Assembly: GCA_036571765.1 (NCBI GenBank)
Contig: BROE01000019.1
Coordinates: 6,255,443-6,319,442, forward strand
Length of the DNA: 64,000 nucleotides
Source of the DNA: Plecoglossus altivelis
Taxonomy: Eukaryota > Chordata > Actinopteri > Osmeriformes > Plecoglossidae
Direction of reading: 5' to 3'
The notes below the pieces were generated by a model. That model worked only from the letters and a program-made list of their open reading frames with translations. It made no database searches and had not been told where the DNA came from. Positions within the stretch are counted from its first letter, which is position 1; every line of letters starts with the position of its first letter. This document shows, piece by piece, positions 28,320-39,618 of this stretch. Position numbers and translations under genes: made by a program.

Positions 28320-31300
28320 CATGACATTGTATTGCAGGGAAGTTGAGCAATTCAGATGAGGTTTGAAGAGATGATAGATAGAAGCTATGTATGTGTCTGT
28401 AGTTTATCTCTGCTGAGGTTAAATATATAGCAGGTGACACCTTTGTCACTTCCAGCTAGTAGTATGCAGAAGTGGGTAGTTTCTACACAGCTTAAGATAA
28501 CCAATGTTACTTCATAGGTTATTGACTCAGTTTAACTTGGGTTGGTAGTTTCTGCTTCTTGCAGCACACACGCTAGATAGTGGGTCTGATAAACCTGTTC
28601 AGGAAGTACCTGTTAGAGTATAACCTCTTGTTATTTCCTGTGCTGAGGCCTTTATATGCTCATTCTTGGTTTTCAGCCGTAAAGGTTACTTTAATATGTA
28701 CGTTGCACTCTAAATACGTTTGAAATGGATGGTTTATGTCATTAGAATGAGAGATGTGTATATTTTGAAAGAGAGAAGTCTGCTATTTTCAACATGGCAC
28801 CTCATTCTCACACTGTCTGTGACATAACTAGGCAGCGAGACTGACAATCTCAGGGCGCAATTCTCAAGACATCACAAAAATAAAAACAGCCAAATGCATT
28901 ATTCTGTTCGTCCAATGTCGACACTCTACGACTCTGAAAGAAAGAGAGCAAGAGAGACAGGAAGTGGGGGAGGGCTGGAACACTTTAGGTCACAGATAGA
29001 ACCTTTTGTGTGAAAGGCTTCTTAGAATTAGACTGGGCACTGTTGTACTTTTCAAAGGCCAGTTCACAAGGTGTGCCTACACTGATGCAGTGGAGTCCCA
29101 CACCTCTAAACAGTAGTCTGAAAATATTTGGATTGTGTTTCTGTCTGATAGCTCTGTAACATCCCTCTCTCTGTCTTACACTTTGCCAGGGGCCAGAGCA
29201 CAGTTCAATTCCCATTTCACGACTGAAAGGCCATAGAAGTTTCAATTCCCCCTGTACAACATTAAAACTCCCTCCAGTGGAACAGTCAAACTGGTTATAA
29301 CTGTTTTTATGATGACATCCAATTAATGTGTTGTGGTGCCTTTGTATATTAATCTAATAGTATCAAGGTCAAATAACAGCCTGGCAGCTCACTGAGATCT
29401 TATTTGATCCTCTGCTCCTGGTCATGTGTGCCCATATTTAAAAACAGTCTACTTTGGCTTTCTAGTCCTTTTTTCATGCATACCCCTTCTCTCACTTTTT
29501 TGCCTCTATCTTCATGTCACATTTGCAAAGGCTTGAATGTCACTTCTGTTCTGGAGAGGAAGTAGAAATACCACAGAATCAGGTGTCAGTATAAATACAT
29601 TTATTCAAATAAATACATCTTCCCAAATGGGTATTTTGTATAATGTGCGCAAGCTTATCCGGCCCTTGTGATGACTACAGATACTACTACTACTACTACT
29701 ACTACTGATACTACTGTTTGCTGAAAAGGGAGACGCATCGACTCTCTGATTTCTTCCTTGAAATCCATCCCTGGTGACACCTCATGTAGGTTTATAGGTG
29801 AGAGACATGAGAGAAGTCTGTCATGGAGACCCTGGGTGGAGTAATGCATACTTCACCCTATATAGTATACTACCATACACACAAATATAGCGAGTGTGTG
29901 TGTGTGTGTGGGGGGGGGGGAAGCAAGAACAAGGACCCCGCCAGTGTCAAGGTGTCCACGTGAGTGCCTTTTAGGAAGTGATCAGTGGCCCTGATGAGCA
30001 CAATGCCAGGGAGGCTTTCCCGAGCGCATGCCGTCCCCTAAGATAGACCTTATCTGGGGCAGCAGCCATTTCCCCTCCCTGGCTCTGCTCTCCCAGGCCT
30101 CCTCACACCCTGCCTCTGCTCTCCCAGGCGTCTTCACACTGCTACACTACCAAACCACACACCCTGCCTCTGCTCTCCCAGGCGTCTTCACACTGCTACA
30201 CTACCAAACCACATACCCTGTCTCTGAGTCACTGTAGCCCCACCCTCATCTACGACACTTTCCAACCAAAAGGACACTTTCATGGCATCATTAATTCTAT
30301 TAATACGCAATCACTCAAAATGCGTTCAATGAATGAACTGGCTCTTGAATGTTTTGCGATGTTCTGAAATTGTATCTAGAAATTTCAGTTGAATTTTTCT
30401 CTCAAGAAATACACAGCGAGGAGCCTTGATGAGGACATTTCACCATAGCAACGTAGCTGCAGAAACTCCCGCTGTCTCAGTTCTGTACTGTCGCTGCTCT
30501 CACAACGCCCAAGAGGGAGGAAGTTCCCTCTGGCATTATGAAACGCAGTCACGAGCGTTGAAGTGCATGTTTCTATGTCTGTGCATGTGCTGTTAAAACA
30601 TTTAAAATGATCTATGCCCTGGTGAGGTCTCGATATCATTTTTTTTCGTCCACCGTTTCCATCCTCTCACTGTAGAAGGCATGCTAATTGTTGGAGGAAT
30701 AGCTTCAACTTCAGTCTCCATGTTGACGACACGTTGAAAACCCAGGATGTTGTAACCTCTGGTTTAATCTCTCTGAGATAACAGTGTCAGGAAAACGTGA
30801 GCCAGGATGAAGTCTGGATGCTATTTGTTATCAACCAGGAATCGGATTAACATGCAAAATATCAACTTAACAGAATAGTAGCATCACAGACATGTCCAAA
30901 TAAGGGCAAAATGCAGCATGGCAGCCACCAATGAAACCTGCCTATGCATCCTTGAGAGATCAGACAAAGACGAGGACATGCTGCAGACACAGAGTGTGTG
31001 ATGTTCTATGCTGGAGTTAAAGCACGAGTCCCAACCACAAGGCGGGGCTGACAGCATTAAACCCCTGTCACAGAGCCTGTGGTTAGCCATGAGATACCGA
31101 GAGCTGGTTCGCTAGTTTTGCTCTTAGTGTGCAGACACACATAGAACCACCCACTGCCATCATTGAATGACTGATCAAAATGGGTTTACAGATAGACAGG
31201 GGAAAAAGTGAAACTCAACTTGACTGTTTAGCAGATATTTGGGGCTAATTTTACAGGTGACTTTTTATTTTTTTTGTCTTCTCATTTACAAGATAGATAG

Positions 31301-32440
31301 GTGTCTTTAGTTCTTAGTGTAACTAAGCCTCACCTACCCCCTCCTCTTACCATAATGGCACATTATGGAGGCTGAAAGGAACCACAGGAAGTCAACTCAG
31401 ACTGGTTGTTCATCAAACTTATTTCCCTCATTTGATTGTCAACTGTTCCGGCCCACCTGAGACTGTTTCTCCAAGGTTTTGGGAAGTGTGCGTTGAATAA
31501 TTGAATGTTCAAAAACATGACTTCACAAAACAGAGTTTTTGTCACTATACTTAGTGTGAATACGTTTCCATTGTGAAAAAGATGTAACATGATCAGGTGA
31601 GAATATTATCCGTTACTGTAGTTCGAGCCTTAGTGTAAATACTGGTTAATATAACTAAAGTATCACACCCACAAAGAATACAATGATATCCTGAGAAAAT
31701 GGTTTCTGAGTGAAGGAAGTGTGACAGATATTGTGCTCATTGGGTTCATATGACAGTGGCATGGAGCTCCATTTGAAGCTAAACCATGTCAGTCAGCAAG
31801 TCAACACCTGACACAATTCTTTTCACTCAAGTTCTCAGGATGTCAACATGTCATTTGAGTACCTGATGATTTTACGAATATACAATCAAACCAGATCTTA
31901 AAAATAACCATGTGGAATTTGAACTTAACAGCAGTCAGTAAATCATTAGGGATCAATGCTTCCGTTCGGCATCATTGACTTCATCATCATTACAACGTTG
32001 CAGGTGAAGTGATGGAAAGGTTGTTTTTTTCCCATTACTATGAATTAGACCTTCTTTCCATGATCCTGACGCATGCCATTTGCATGTCCTCAGTGTTTAA
32101 TGAAATGCACCATCTGTATGTATTCATTGAGCTTCCTCTTTAATCCAAAGCAATGGCTCACCTGCATAGTAATGTACACACCAGTCCTTCTACTGTTTGG
32201 TGAAAAATATAAGTAGCACTCATCAGTTGTCAAACTGAGGTAGCTAAAGTATGACAGTGAATGTTTAATTGCCCCACAGAGAGGATATGACTGCAACTAT
32301 GTTGTGATTTAATGGCTCATGGTTGTCATCCAAATGCGTTTATTTGAAATGCATTTGTTGCCCTTCTTAACTGGCGTCACAGCGCTATCAAGTGGTAGAC
32401 TTGTGGAATCACTGTAAAAATACAACAATTGGAAATGAAT
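28320..32440. other. intergenic region between mir142 and supt4h1
   Basis: 4.1 kb without a recognisable gene on either strand. It contains an (ACT)n run (29683-29712), a GT/G run (29898-29930), a 54-bp tandem duplication (30110-30225) and several GGAAGT and TGTGGTT motifs. The far end may include the distal supt4h1 3' UTR. Confidence 0.65.
30110..30225. repeat. 54-bp tandem repeat, about two copies
   Basis: Two near-identical copies of a unit containing CTGCCTCTGCTCTCCCAGGC and CACACTGCTACACTACCAAA, preceded by a partial copy at 30085. Confidence 0.9.
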
Positions 32441-32450
32441 CCCAGACGTT

Positions 32451-32456
32451 TTTATT
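32451..32456 (-). terminator. supt4h1: poly(A) signal of supt4h1
   Basis: TTTATT on +, AATAAA on -, about 350 nt after the supt4h1 stop codon, preceded on its own strand by the expected 3' UTR (32457-32804). Confidence 0.6.
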
Positions 32457-32804
32457 AGAAAAAGTTGTCTTTCATTCAATCAGCCAGACTTAAGAAATAA
32501 TGAACAACCAACAACATAACCAAAAATAAACCCATGTCTGATCAACGATCCCCACCAACCACTGATGTTTGTTCTTTTCAAAACAAAGTAAGAATGCTCT
32601 TTCACACAAACACTATTTTCACGTTAGCCCTGTCTTTCAATGCTTTCAATCTCAGCAAGCTAAAACATTTGCTTTTGATCCACAATTCAGTCCCAATATG
32701 TCTTCAATCGATGGAAATGAACGATGCCACAGAGTCACGGAGAGACAGCGTAGCGGTGTGACGTCAAGATGATCGTTGTGTCAGTAAACAGGTACAGATG
32801 ACGC

Positions 32805-33843
32805 TCAGGTTTTAACAGCCGTGTCCCTGGATTTGTAGATGACCCCTCTGCTTTTCAGTTCTCTCACCACACCTGCAAGGAGGGAGAATGATGAATCTCA
32901 ATAAGACGTTAAAATAGCCGCAGTCAGAAAATCACGTTCTGTTTTCAACAAATTATAAAAAGCATTTTGATGGACATACCTGGAGGTAGACGTCCTGTTA
33001 CTGTAACAGCATACACGCCAGGTTTAAAATTACCTTGGGAAAGCACCAATATTAGTCAGCCATTTTTCCTGATACAATTTTGAATTTTAGGAACCCAATT
33101 GTGGGTTGTGACATGGGCAATTGTTACTGCAATTTTCCAAATTGCTACTTTAGATGGCAGACATGCATAGCTCTGAAACAGCTTACTTATTCTCTGCCAT
33201 TTAGCCACCCAGCTGTCTTCGGGACTCATCATGGCGATTACTCTATAAAGAGACGGAGAGAACGTTTACAATTTAAGGAGAGTTATAAATCACTTAGTTA
33301 CCCCTTATGTTAAACGATCATAACATCATGCTAGCCTGTCATGTTTACATGCAATAACATAGTAATCATACCCATCAAACGAGGAGCTTGTGCACTCGTA
33401 CACCATTTCACGGTTCCCTTTCATCTGAAGATATGACTCGCAGTTGTCACAACCATCGTATTCAAACTGATCAATGGTCTGTTGCAAGGCAGGGAAATAT
33501 TGTTGTTAGCTCCTTTGCTACCATTGAACGTCAGCTGTTCAGATAAGAATCGTTCTTAAAGTTAGCTAACTATACATAATTACTAATCAATTATTTGTGT
33601 CGCTTCATAATAACATATATGGTTAACTACTTTCAATGCAAGCTGATGTCATGTCCTGAATGGCAGAGGCTACTGGCATTAGGTCTAACGCTTAGGTAGC
33701 TAGCAAGCATTGAGCTAACACTTGCATTATTAAGTCAATAGCAAGAACAATAATACTTGATGTGGTGCTAGTACCTTCACAAGAGAGCATAGAAGACAAG
33801 CCCGCTGATGGCGGAGGTCTTTGGGAACCGTTTCCAAAGCCAT
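32805..33843 (-). CDS. supt4h1: supt4h1, transcription elongation factor Spt4
   Basis: Complete gene. Exons (- strand): 33843-33775, 33478-33372, 33242-33187, 33033-32980 and 32872-32805. They join in frame into 117 codons plus stop, the same length as the human protein. Spt4 pairs with Spt5 to form DSIF, which controls RNA polymerase II pausing and processivity in the nucleus. The protein starts MALETVPKDLRHQRACLLCS and carries the C4 zinc finger as CLLC (residues 16-19) and CDNC (residues 33-36). Later blocks are MMSPEDSWVAKWQRISNFKP and VYAVTVTGRLPPGVVRELKS, ending DTAVKT. All four introns have GT-AG ends. I am essentially certain of the identity. Confidence 0.98.
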
Positions 33844-35114
33844 TTTGTGTACTTAACACAAAAAGATGTATAGGATACGTAGCTAACGCTAGCCACGTAC
33901 CTGATTCTATGTAGTTTTTGACTTGCGAACTGCTCGAATAATTTCCGGGGCAATATCTATACGTCACTAACGTACGCTTCACGCAAAATCGCACGCACGA
34001 GCATTGGGAAGTGAGACGCCAAATATTCGTTGTTCTTTCAACAGTTATTCAACTGTATTTACTCATACCCCCAGCTATGGTCTATTGCCATTTTACACTA
34101 TCAGTACATATAGGCAGATAGAAGTGATGATCTTCTTACCTATTGCGTCTATGAGATGAATTATTTAAGAAATGTAATATGCAATTACAAAATAACTAGC
34201 GTTATTCCAGATATGTTTGTACTTTAAACTAAATTCCATTTGTAGTTTATCATGTATTATTTACTAGTACTGTCATAGGAAGGAAATTAATATATATATA
34301 TTTAAAAAGAGAAAAATAAGCACAATGCAATAAAAAGGAAATGCCGGTAATATGAATATTTGAAAGCTAATTTGCTGTTGCGCCGTTTTGATAATGAGCG
34401 TTCTACTTTTTTAGCCAGTGCATCTCATCTTTAGTTTTTTATGGTCACTACCTCCAGCGAGTGGTTCTGTTACTGCTTGAATTCCTTGTAGGTATTTGGA
34501 AGAAAGCCGAAATCAGGACCAGTGATTTGACCTCTACAGCTCGAGAAAAAAAGATATGTTCATCAACTCGCTCGAGAATGAAGTTTTTTCTAGAATTTGA
34601 ACTCATTGATTATGTGGGAACGCGCTCCAACGGTTCGGGAATACTTCCAACGGTTCTGAGACGAAGAAAGAGACGCAGTAAAAAACAAGGTTTTCCACTT
34701 TCCGGAAGTTATTTTGTGAAAGTTTAGAAATAATTGTAATTAAGGTATCCTACTTTTCATTCACTAGATAAAACAAATATTCAGATTCGAAGGCTATGCT
34801 AGGCCAGCCGGCCATTTGATCACGAAGTGAACAGCTACAGTACAGTATCCAATAGCTAGCCTGCAGTATTTAACAAGCTATTGAATCTTGTATTGCTAAA
34901 AAGCTGCTAGCTTTTTAGAACTAAACTAAAGTTGATTGAGCTAAAGTCTACCTAGATTTTGGTCTAAAAAATGGTTTGCTCATCTGCCATCAACCGTCGG
35001 CGAGGAGCGTCTTCATCTGATTTCTTTGTATCATTAGAACTAGCTATCCAATAATGATAGACAAGAATATTATTGTTTACATTAACGAATCCGTCCCTCC
35101 TCTCAGGTGAAAAA
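33844..35114. promoter_or_regulatory. divergent promoter region of supt4h1 (-) and hsf5 (+)
   Basis: 1.27 kb between two oppositely directed start codons, enriched in motifs near each end. On the supt4h1 side: ETS-type TTTCCGG (33942-33948) and TGACGT on - (33960-33965 region). On the hsf5 side: TTCTAGAA (34588-34595), two CCAACGGTTC (34627-34636 and 34647-34656) and TTTCCGGAAG (34699-34708). Motif calls are by eye, and transcription starts are not known. Confidence 0.5.
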
Positions 35115-37356
35115 ATGGACCTGGAAGAGGCTCTCCTTACTATACCTATAAACCCCAACAACTTCCCAGCAAAACTGTGGCGTCTTGTTAACAACCCCCA
35201 GAACTCTTCCATTCGTTGGGATCCCAGCGGTGAAGGTGTGGTAATTAACCAACAACAGTTTGAAGCTGAGCTGCTGTCCCCCCAGAAGAACACATTTGAA
35301 ACCCTGGATCTTTTCAAAACGACCAACTTCACAAGCTTCATCCGCCAACTGAATCTCTATGGGTTCCGAAAGGTGATTGGATCTGGGGAGAAGCAGACTG
35401 ATGGCAATTCTTCAACAGAGGGAATCCAACATCACTTCCGCAACCAAAACTTCAAGCAATGTCATCCTGAACTACTCGTGAATCTGAAGAGACTTACAAG
35501 TAGTAACAAGGCAAAAATGGAAGCTGGCCTTGAGGTGAACTGTCGGCCACCAAATCGCTTTCGACGACTCGTGGCGAATGGTGAAGTCGAAGACAGGCTC
35601 AAAGTGGTGAAAAGAGGTACATCGGCAGTGGCAATTAGGTCTGCGATGTTTACGTTCCATCCTATTTCAGAACCCTTTAGCTCATGATTCCACTTCATGT
35701 CGATGTTTCCTCAGGCTCTGGCTTTGTGGGACAGGCTCAGCGTGCACCTCCTCACCCATATCATCCAAGCAGATCTCAGCCCATGAAGGAGTACCACAGA
35801 ACCCCCGTCCCCCCGCGGGCCTGGATCATGGGTCATGGAGATGCTCCATCTCCTACCACGTTCTACACTGACAAGGGAATCCCAATATCTGTCATCCACC
35901 GTTTTCCTACAGACACGGCATGTGGCGTGCAGTCTAACCCAGCCACCGTGCACATACAGCAAGGTGCACAGGGCCTTGTTAACCCTGGACAGAAGTACAG
36001 TAGTTTCATCCCTCATCATCCACAGTATCGACCCAGGTTCTACTCCCCTGGTAATCCAACATAGAGATATTTGCAGGTTATTATGTCATACTGTACCTGT
36101 ATTGAGAGCGTTCTGTACGAATCGACATGTTGAGTTTGTTTGTGCTTCAGCAGTGTGCCAGTGTTGCCCCCCAAGCTCAATGGACCATGATATGACAAGT
36201 GCTCACCAGACACCTGCCCCATATTACAGCTATTACCAGGTAGATTCCACTAGGAAACAGGGGACATCTTTCCACAGCTATTCAGTTGGTATTGTAACTC
36301 AGTAGTTAAAAGATAAGCTATTTTCCTGGTGCGAAATGGATTTCCTGGAGTCAAATTCTACATTATTTCATGGGGGCAAACCTCAAACTTGGAAGATTGA
36401 GTTTGTGGCCTTCTATGTTTTGATTCATTACTGATGATCTGTATCTTTTTTTAGCCAAATTGTCCTGTGGGCTTTTTGTATCCGGGAAATCAGAACCAGA
36501 GCTGGCAAAGTGGAGAAAACCAGGACACCAAGAAGAATGACGTCAACCTGGACAGAGTTTTCCAGATAGTTGATGAACTGCAAGCATCCCCCAAAATCCA
36601 CATGGTCAAAGTGGAGACCCCAGAGAAGCAGTCCCAGTGCCCCTCCTCCCCTGCAGACCAGCCTGTGAGCTCCACCCACAGCTGGGGCTCGCCACACCTC
36701 CCGCCCTCCCTCAGCTCCAGCTCCATGCCAGCAGCCCTGGAGGCCAGCTCTGTAACTCCACACAGGCCCATCATTATTGCAGTCCCAGGGAACGCCCCCC
36801 AGGGACTAGCCATAACAGTGAACGGTCCTGCAGGTGAGCCACAGGAAGAGGAGCCACAGCCTGTGACTCTACAATCCAACCCAACCAATGTGGAGGCCCA
36901 TCATAAGGTAAGCAGACTGCATGGAGAAGACTGCACTCTGCAAAGTACAACAGCAGCCTTTCGCACTTAGAAGAAATATATCAAAACCAAACAAACGTGT
37001 TGTTTTTGGTACCTTCAGGAAGAAGAGTTCAGCAGCTCTGAGGTGGAGGAGTTCCTAGACATAGAGGTCAGCAACAGTTTGCATGATGCCAGTGTCACAC
37101 AAGACAGCAGTAGCAGCAGGAAGCTAACTAAATCTCCAGGTAACACTGTCGACATCGGTCGGCCATTCCGTGCGCTGTTTCTTATTATTCACGAATATCG
37201 AAGTCATAATTTCAGTGAGTTATCAGTAGTTTATCCTGCTGTAAAGTTTGATGTCGTATTTTTCCAGTCCTAACTTGACTGTTCATTGATGGTGGATTAT
37301 TTTGTATTCTAGATGTCAACATGTTGGTTGAAGTGGCATGTAAGCAGGAATGTTGA
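35115..37356 (+). CDS. hsf5: hsf5, heat shock factor 5 (testis/meiosis transcription factor)
   Basis: Complete gene, six exons: 35115-35616, 35715-36050, 36151-36239, 36455-36907, 37019-37139 and 37313-37356 (stop TGA 37354). Phases agree and give 514 residues; human HSF5 has about 596. Residues 14-87 form the winged-helix HSF DNA-binding domain (NPNNFPAKLWRLVNN, recognition helix TTNFTSFIRQLNLYGFRKV). The family-specific wing lacks the long Gly-rich insert I recall in human. Later conserved blocks are KRLTSSNKAKMEAGLEV, DKGIPISVIHRFPT, VNLDRVFQIVDELQASPK and the extreme C-terminus LVEVACKQEC, which matches human LLVDVACKQER. No HR-A/B trimerisation coiled coil is evident, as expected for HSF5. 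The start was chosen as the first ATG upstream of the conserved NPNNFP. Confidence 0.96.
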
Positions 37357-37860
37357 CCTGACTCAGTGTTGCTGACACTCAGCACTGCTTCGACTAGGAA
37401 GAAGAGACTAAGGAGAGTTTCTCAGACATGGCCAGTTTGTTGTTGCAACACATTTTATTTAGATGGAGTTTGTTTAGCAGGAAACTGTTAGTATAGAAAC
37501 TGCTATCTTATAGTATGTAAGTTCAGCTCTTTGTTCTAACTTATTATTTATTTATAACTTTATAGATGCATATATATATATATATATAGGATTGTAACAG
37601 ACCATTCTGCATGTATAGTTTTATCAATGCATACATTTCATACAAAAAACTTGTAATTAATTGAAGAGCAATGATTACTCATTTGTTTTTAAACAATTGT
37701 CAGTGTAAAATCAAAACCAAATGTATATGGCAAATATTTAACTTTGGCTAAATTTGGATCATTTTAAAAATCTGTCTTTTTAAAGTATTGCGATAAAAAA
37801 AATCAAATAAGTAAGGTTTGTTTCTATTTGTTTTTCACTAAAGTGGGTCACGTTAGCTTC
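37357..37860 (+). other. hsf5: hsf5 3' UTR and downstream AT-rich DNA
   Basis: AT-rich, with a short (TA)n at 37567-37588. No unambiguous AATAAA was pinpointed, so the 3' end is not assigned. Confidence 0.5.
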
Positions 37861-39378
37861 ATGCAGATTCTGTTTCCATACATTGTCCACTAGAGGGAAC
37901 TCCACATTGGCCTATGCAACGAGTGGCGCTCTTCTGCTCCACCCTCGGTGACAGGCAGTCAGCAGGTAGACAGACAGTCAATGAGATCCCAGGGGAGGCA
38001 GATTCGGAGATCCAGATTTCGGGACTTTCGTGCTGTAGGAGTCTATGGTCTATCTTTACCACTTTAACTTTAGTATGAAAATCAACAACACTTTTGTTAA
38101 CGACCCGGCTACCAGTGATACTGTGTTTGTTCAACTTCAAAGGACTTTTCGGTAACCTAATGACAAAAGTTGCGTTTCTCAGTTTCGTTAGCTGGTGGAG
38201 AATTTTTTATTAAGAATTTTAACCTAGAAGTGGGACACCGGAGAAATATTTTTTAGAAGTAGGCAAGAAGTTTCGATAACAAGCGACTTTACGGAGCGAT
38301 AGACATGTGGATTCTTCGGTTACAAAAAATACACGTGATTTTGAACAGTCAGGTAGGCTTAATGCAATTGTTTAAATTAGTTGATTAAATGTTCAAATAT
38401 TCTTTAAAGCTACATTCTGAACTTTTGATGACATTTGCTTGACGAAAATGTGCTGTAACGCACCCTTAGAAGACACGCTTGTCATTTTCTTCCCAAGTGG
38501 GATCAAGTCATATCAACATTTAGGATACAACCTAATATAGTTCAACAGCACTTTGAATTCTCTGGATACGTGGTGATGATAATCGTGTAGCCCTTTCACG
38601 GTACTGAGCGCTCAAAGCAGGGAAATTGCGACAGTTCTTTGACAACTTGCATCTGGAGTCAGCCGTGAGATTTCGCCTATTGCTCTTGAAATGCGACATG
38701 GAATACTTAGTAGCCTATTGACTGTAACGTTGCAGTGATTCATGTTTTTCAAAGAGTCGTGGACACTAATTGAAGTTGCAAAACTTTTGGGCGGATTATC
38801 CTCAACGTCATCAATTGAAGATGTAGCAGAAGCAGCCGTGTTGGAACCGACTGGACTTAACAGTTAACCTGCACGTTGCGAATGGACCAGCCAAGCCCAC
38901 TGTTGTATTTCAAGTAGGCAAACCCCAAAGCCCTTGAGTGAGTGCAAAATCAATGTCCACGTCAAGAAACGCAATTTCAGTCAATGTGCTCACGTCTCGT
39001 TGCATGCACTGTTTAGCAACTTATATTAGTGACACCGGTTAACGTAATGTAACTTATGGTATGACATGTGTATTTTAACTATATTGACTGCGTTATTTTG
39101 GTACATTTCGCATATTGTGTGGCTATAAGTTCAACGTAGCAAAGGCTACTGATGGCAAATATGACAGCCGTCATGTTTAAAACCGCCTACATGGAAAAGA
39201 CTTTCAAAGCAGGATAGGAAATCACCGGGAATTTACAGAGGATTCACCCATGAGACATTATGGCATTCCGTGAGCCTTGATTTTCGTTATCAGATCAATT
39301 ACTGAATTATTGGGTTCCTAATTGCCAAGCTTTGAAGTCCACAATGTACGGCCGGGGCCCGCCGCTACCGCCAAGGAA
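37861..39378 (+). promoter_or_regulatory. rnf43: rnf43 promoter and 5' UTR region
   Basis: Unique sequence between hsf5 and the rnf43 start codon. A donor-like cag/gtaggc at 38352/38353 could end a non-coding first exon, and ttatcag at 39287-39293 could be the acceptor of the exon that holds the start codon. Neither can be proven here. Confidence 0.45.
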
Positions 39379-39382
39379 ATGA
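39344..39382 (+). CDS. rnf43 upstream ORF overlapping the start codon
   Basis: ATG at 39344 (A at -3) opens a 12-codon frame encoding MYGRGPPLPPRK. Its TGA (39380-39382) overlaps the rnf43 ATG (39379-39381) as ATGA. It lies in the -35 region of the same exon, so it should be present in the mRNA. This geometry suits termination-reinitiation control of rnf43 translation. Whether it is translated is unknown. Confidence 0.5.
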   Translation: MYGRGPPLPPRK

Positions 39383-39618
39383 CCCTTCCCCAGCGGCGAC
39401 TGGCCGGTGTCTGGCCGTGGCTGCTTATGGCGGCCCTGCAGGTGGTGTTCGGCCAGACGGGCTTGGAGCTGGCTGCGGCTGTGGAGTCTGAACGGTCGGC
39501 ACCTAGAGCTGTCATCAAGGTGACACTGCTCAAGCATGAGCTCACTGGGACGCCCATTACCCTGGAGGGGCTGTTTGTTGGAGGAAGTGCCGGTTATGCG
39601 GAGGGGAAACTGATGCAG
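39379..39618 (+). CDS. rnf43: rnf43 first coding exon (signal peptide, start of PA-type ectodomain)
   Basis: 240 nt, 80 codons, phase 0, donor gtaagg. RNF43 is a single-pass membrane RING E3 ligase that ubiquitinates Frizzled receptors and damps Wnt signalling; R-spondin and LGR proteins inhibit it. The peptide has a signal sequence with core VWPWLLMAALQVVFG (human LWPWLLMATLQAGFG), then TGLELAAAVESERSA (human TGLVLAAAVESERSA) and ends YAEGKLMQ (human PAEGKLMQ). An in-frame stop (39319) and no other in-frame ATG upstream fix the start. The exon that should continue with the SHPLYLC-type segment was not found before the window ends. Confidence 0.95.

Larger units (their letters stand above)
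26830..28320. other. intergenic sequence upstream of mir142
   Basis: AT-rich unique DNA, expected to hold the pri-mir142 5' part and promoter on the - strand. It has an E-box/RUNX/ETS cluster at 27773-27795 and a TA repeat at 27935-28012. No protein gene was recognised. Confidence 0.6.

Noticed and set aside
34461..34727. 88-codon frame upstream of hsf5
   Set aside because: It lacks an ATG at its start, has no recognisable domain and covers the motif-rich hsf5 promoter.
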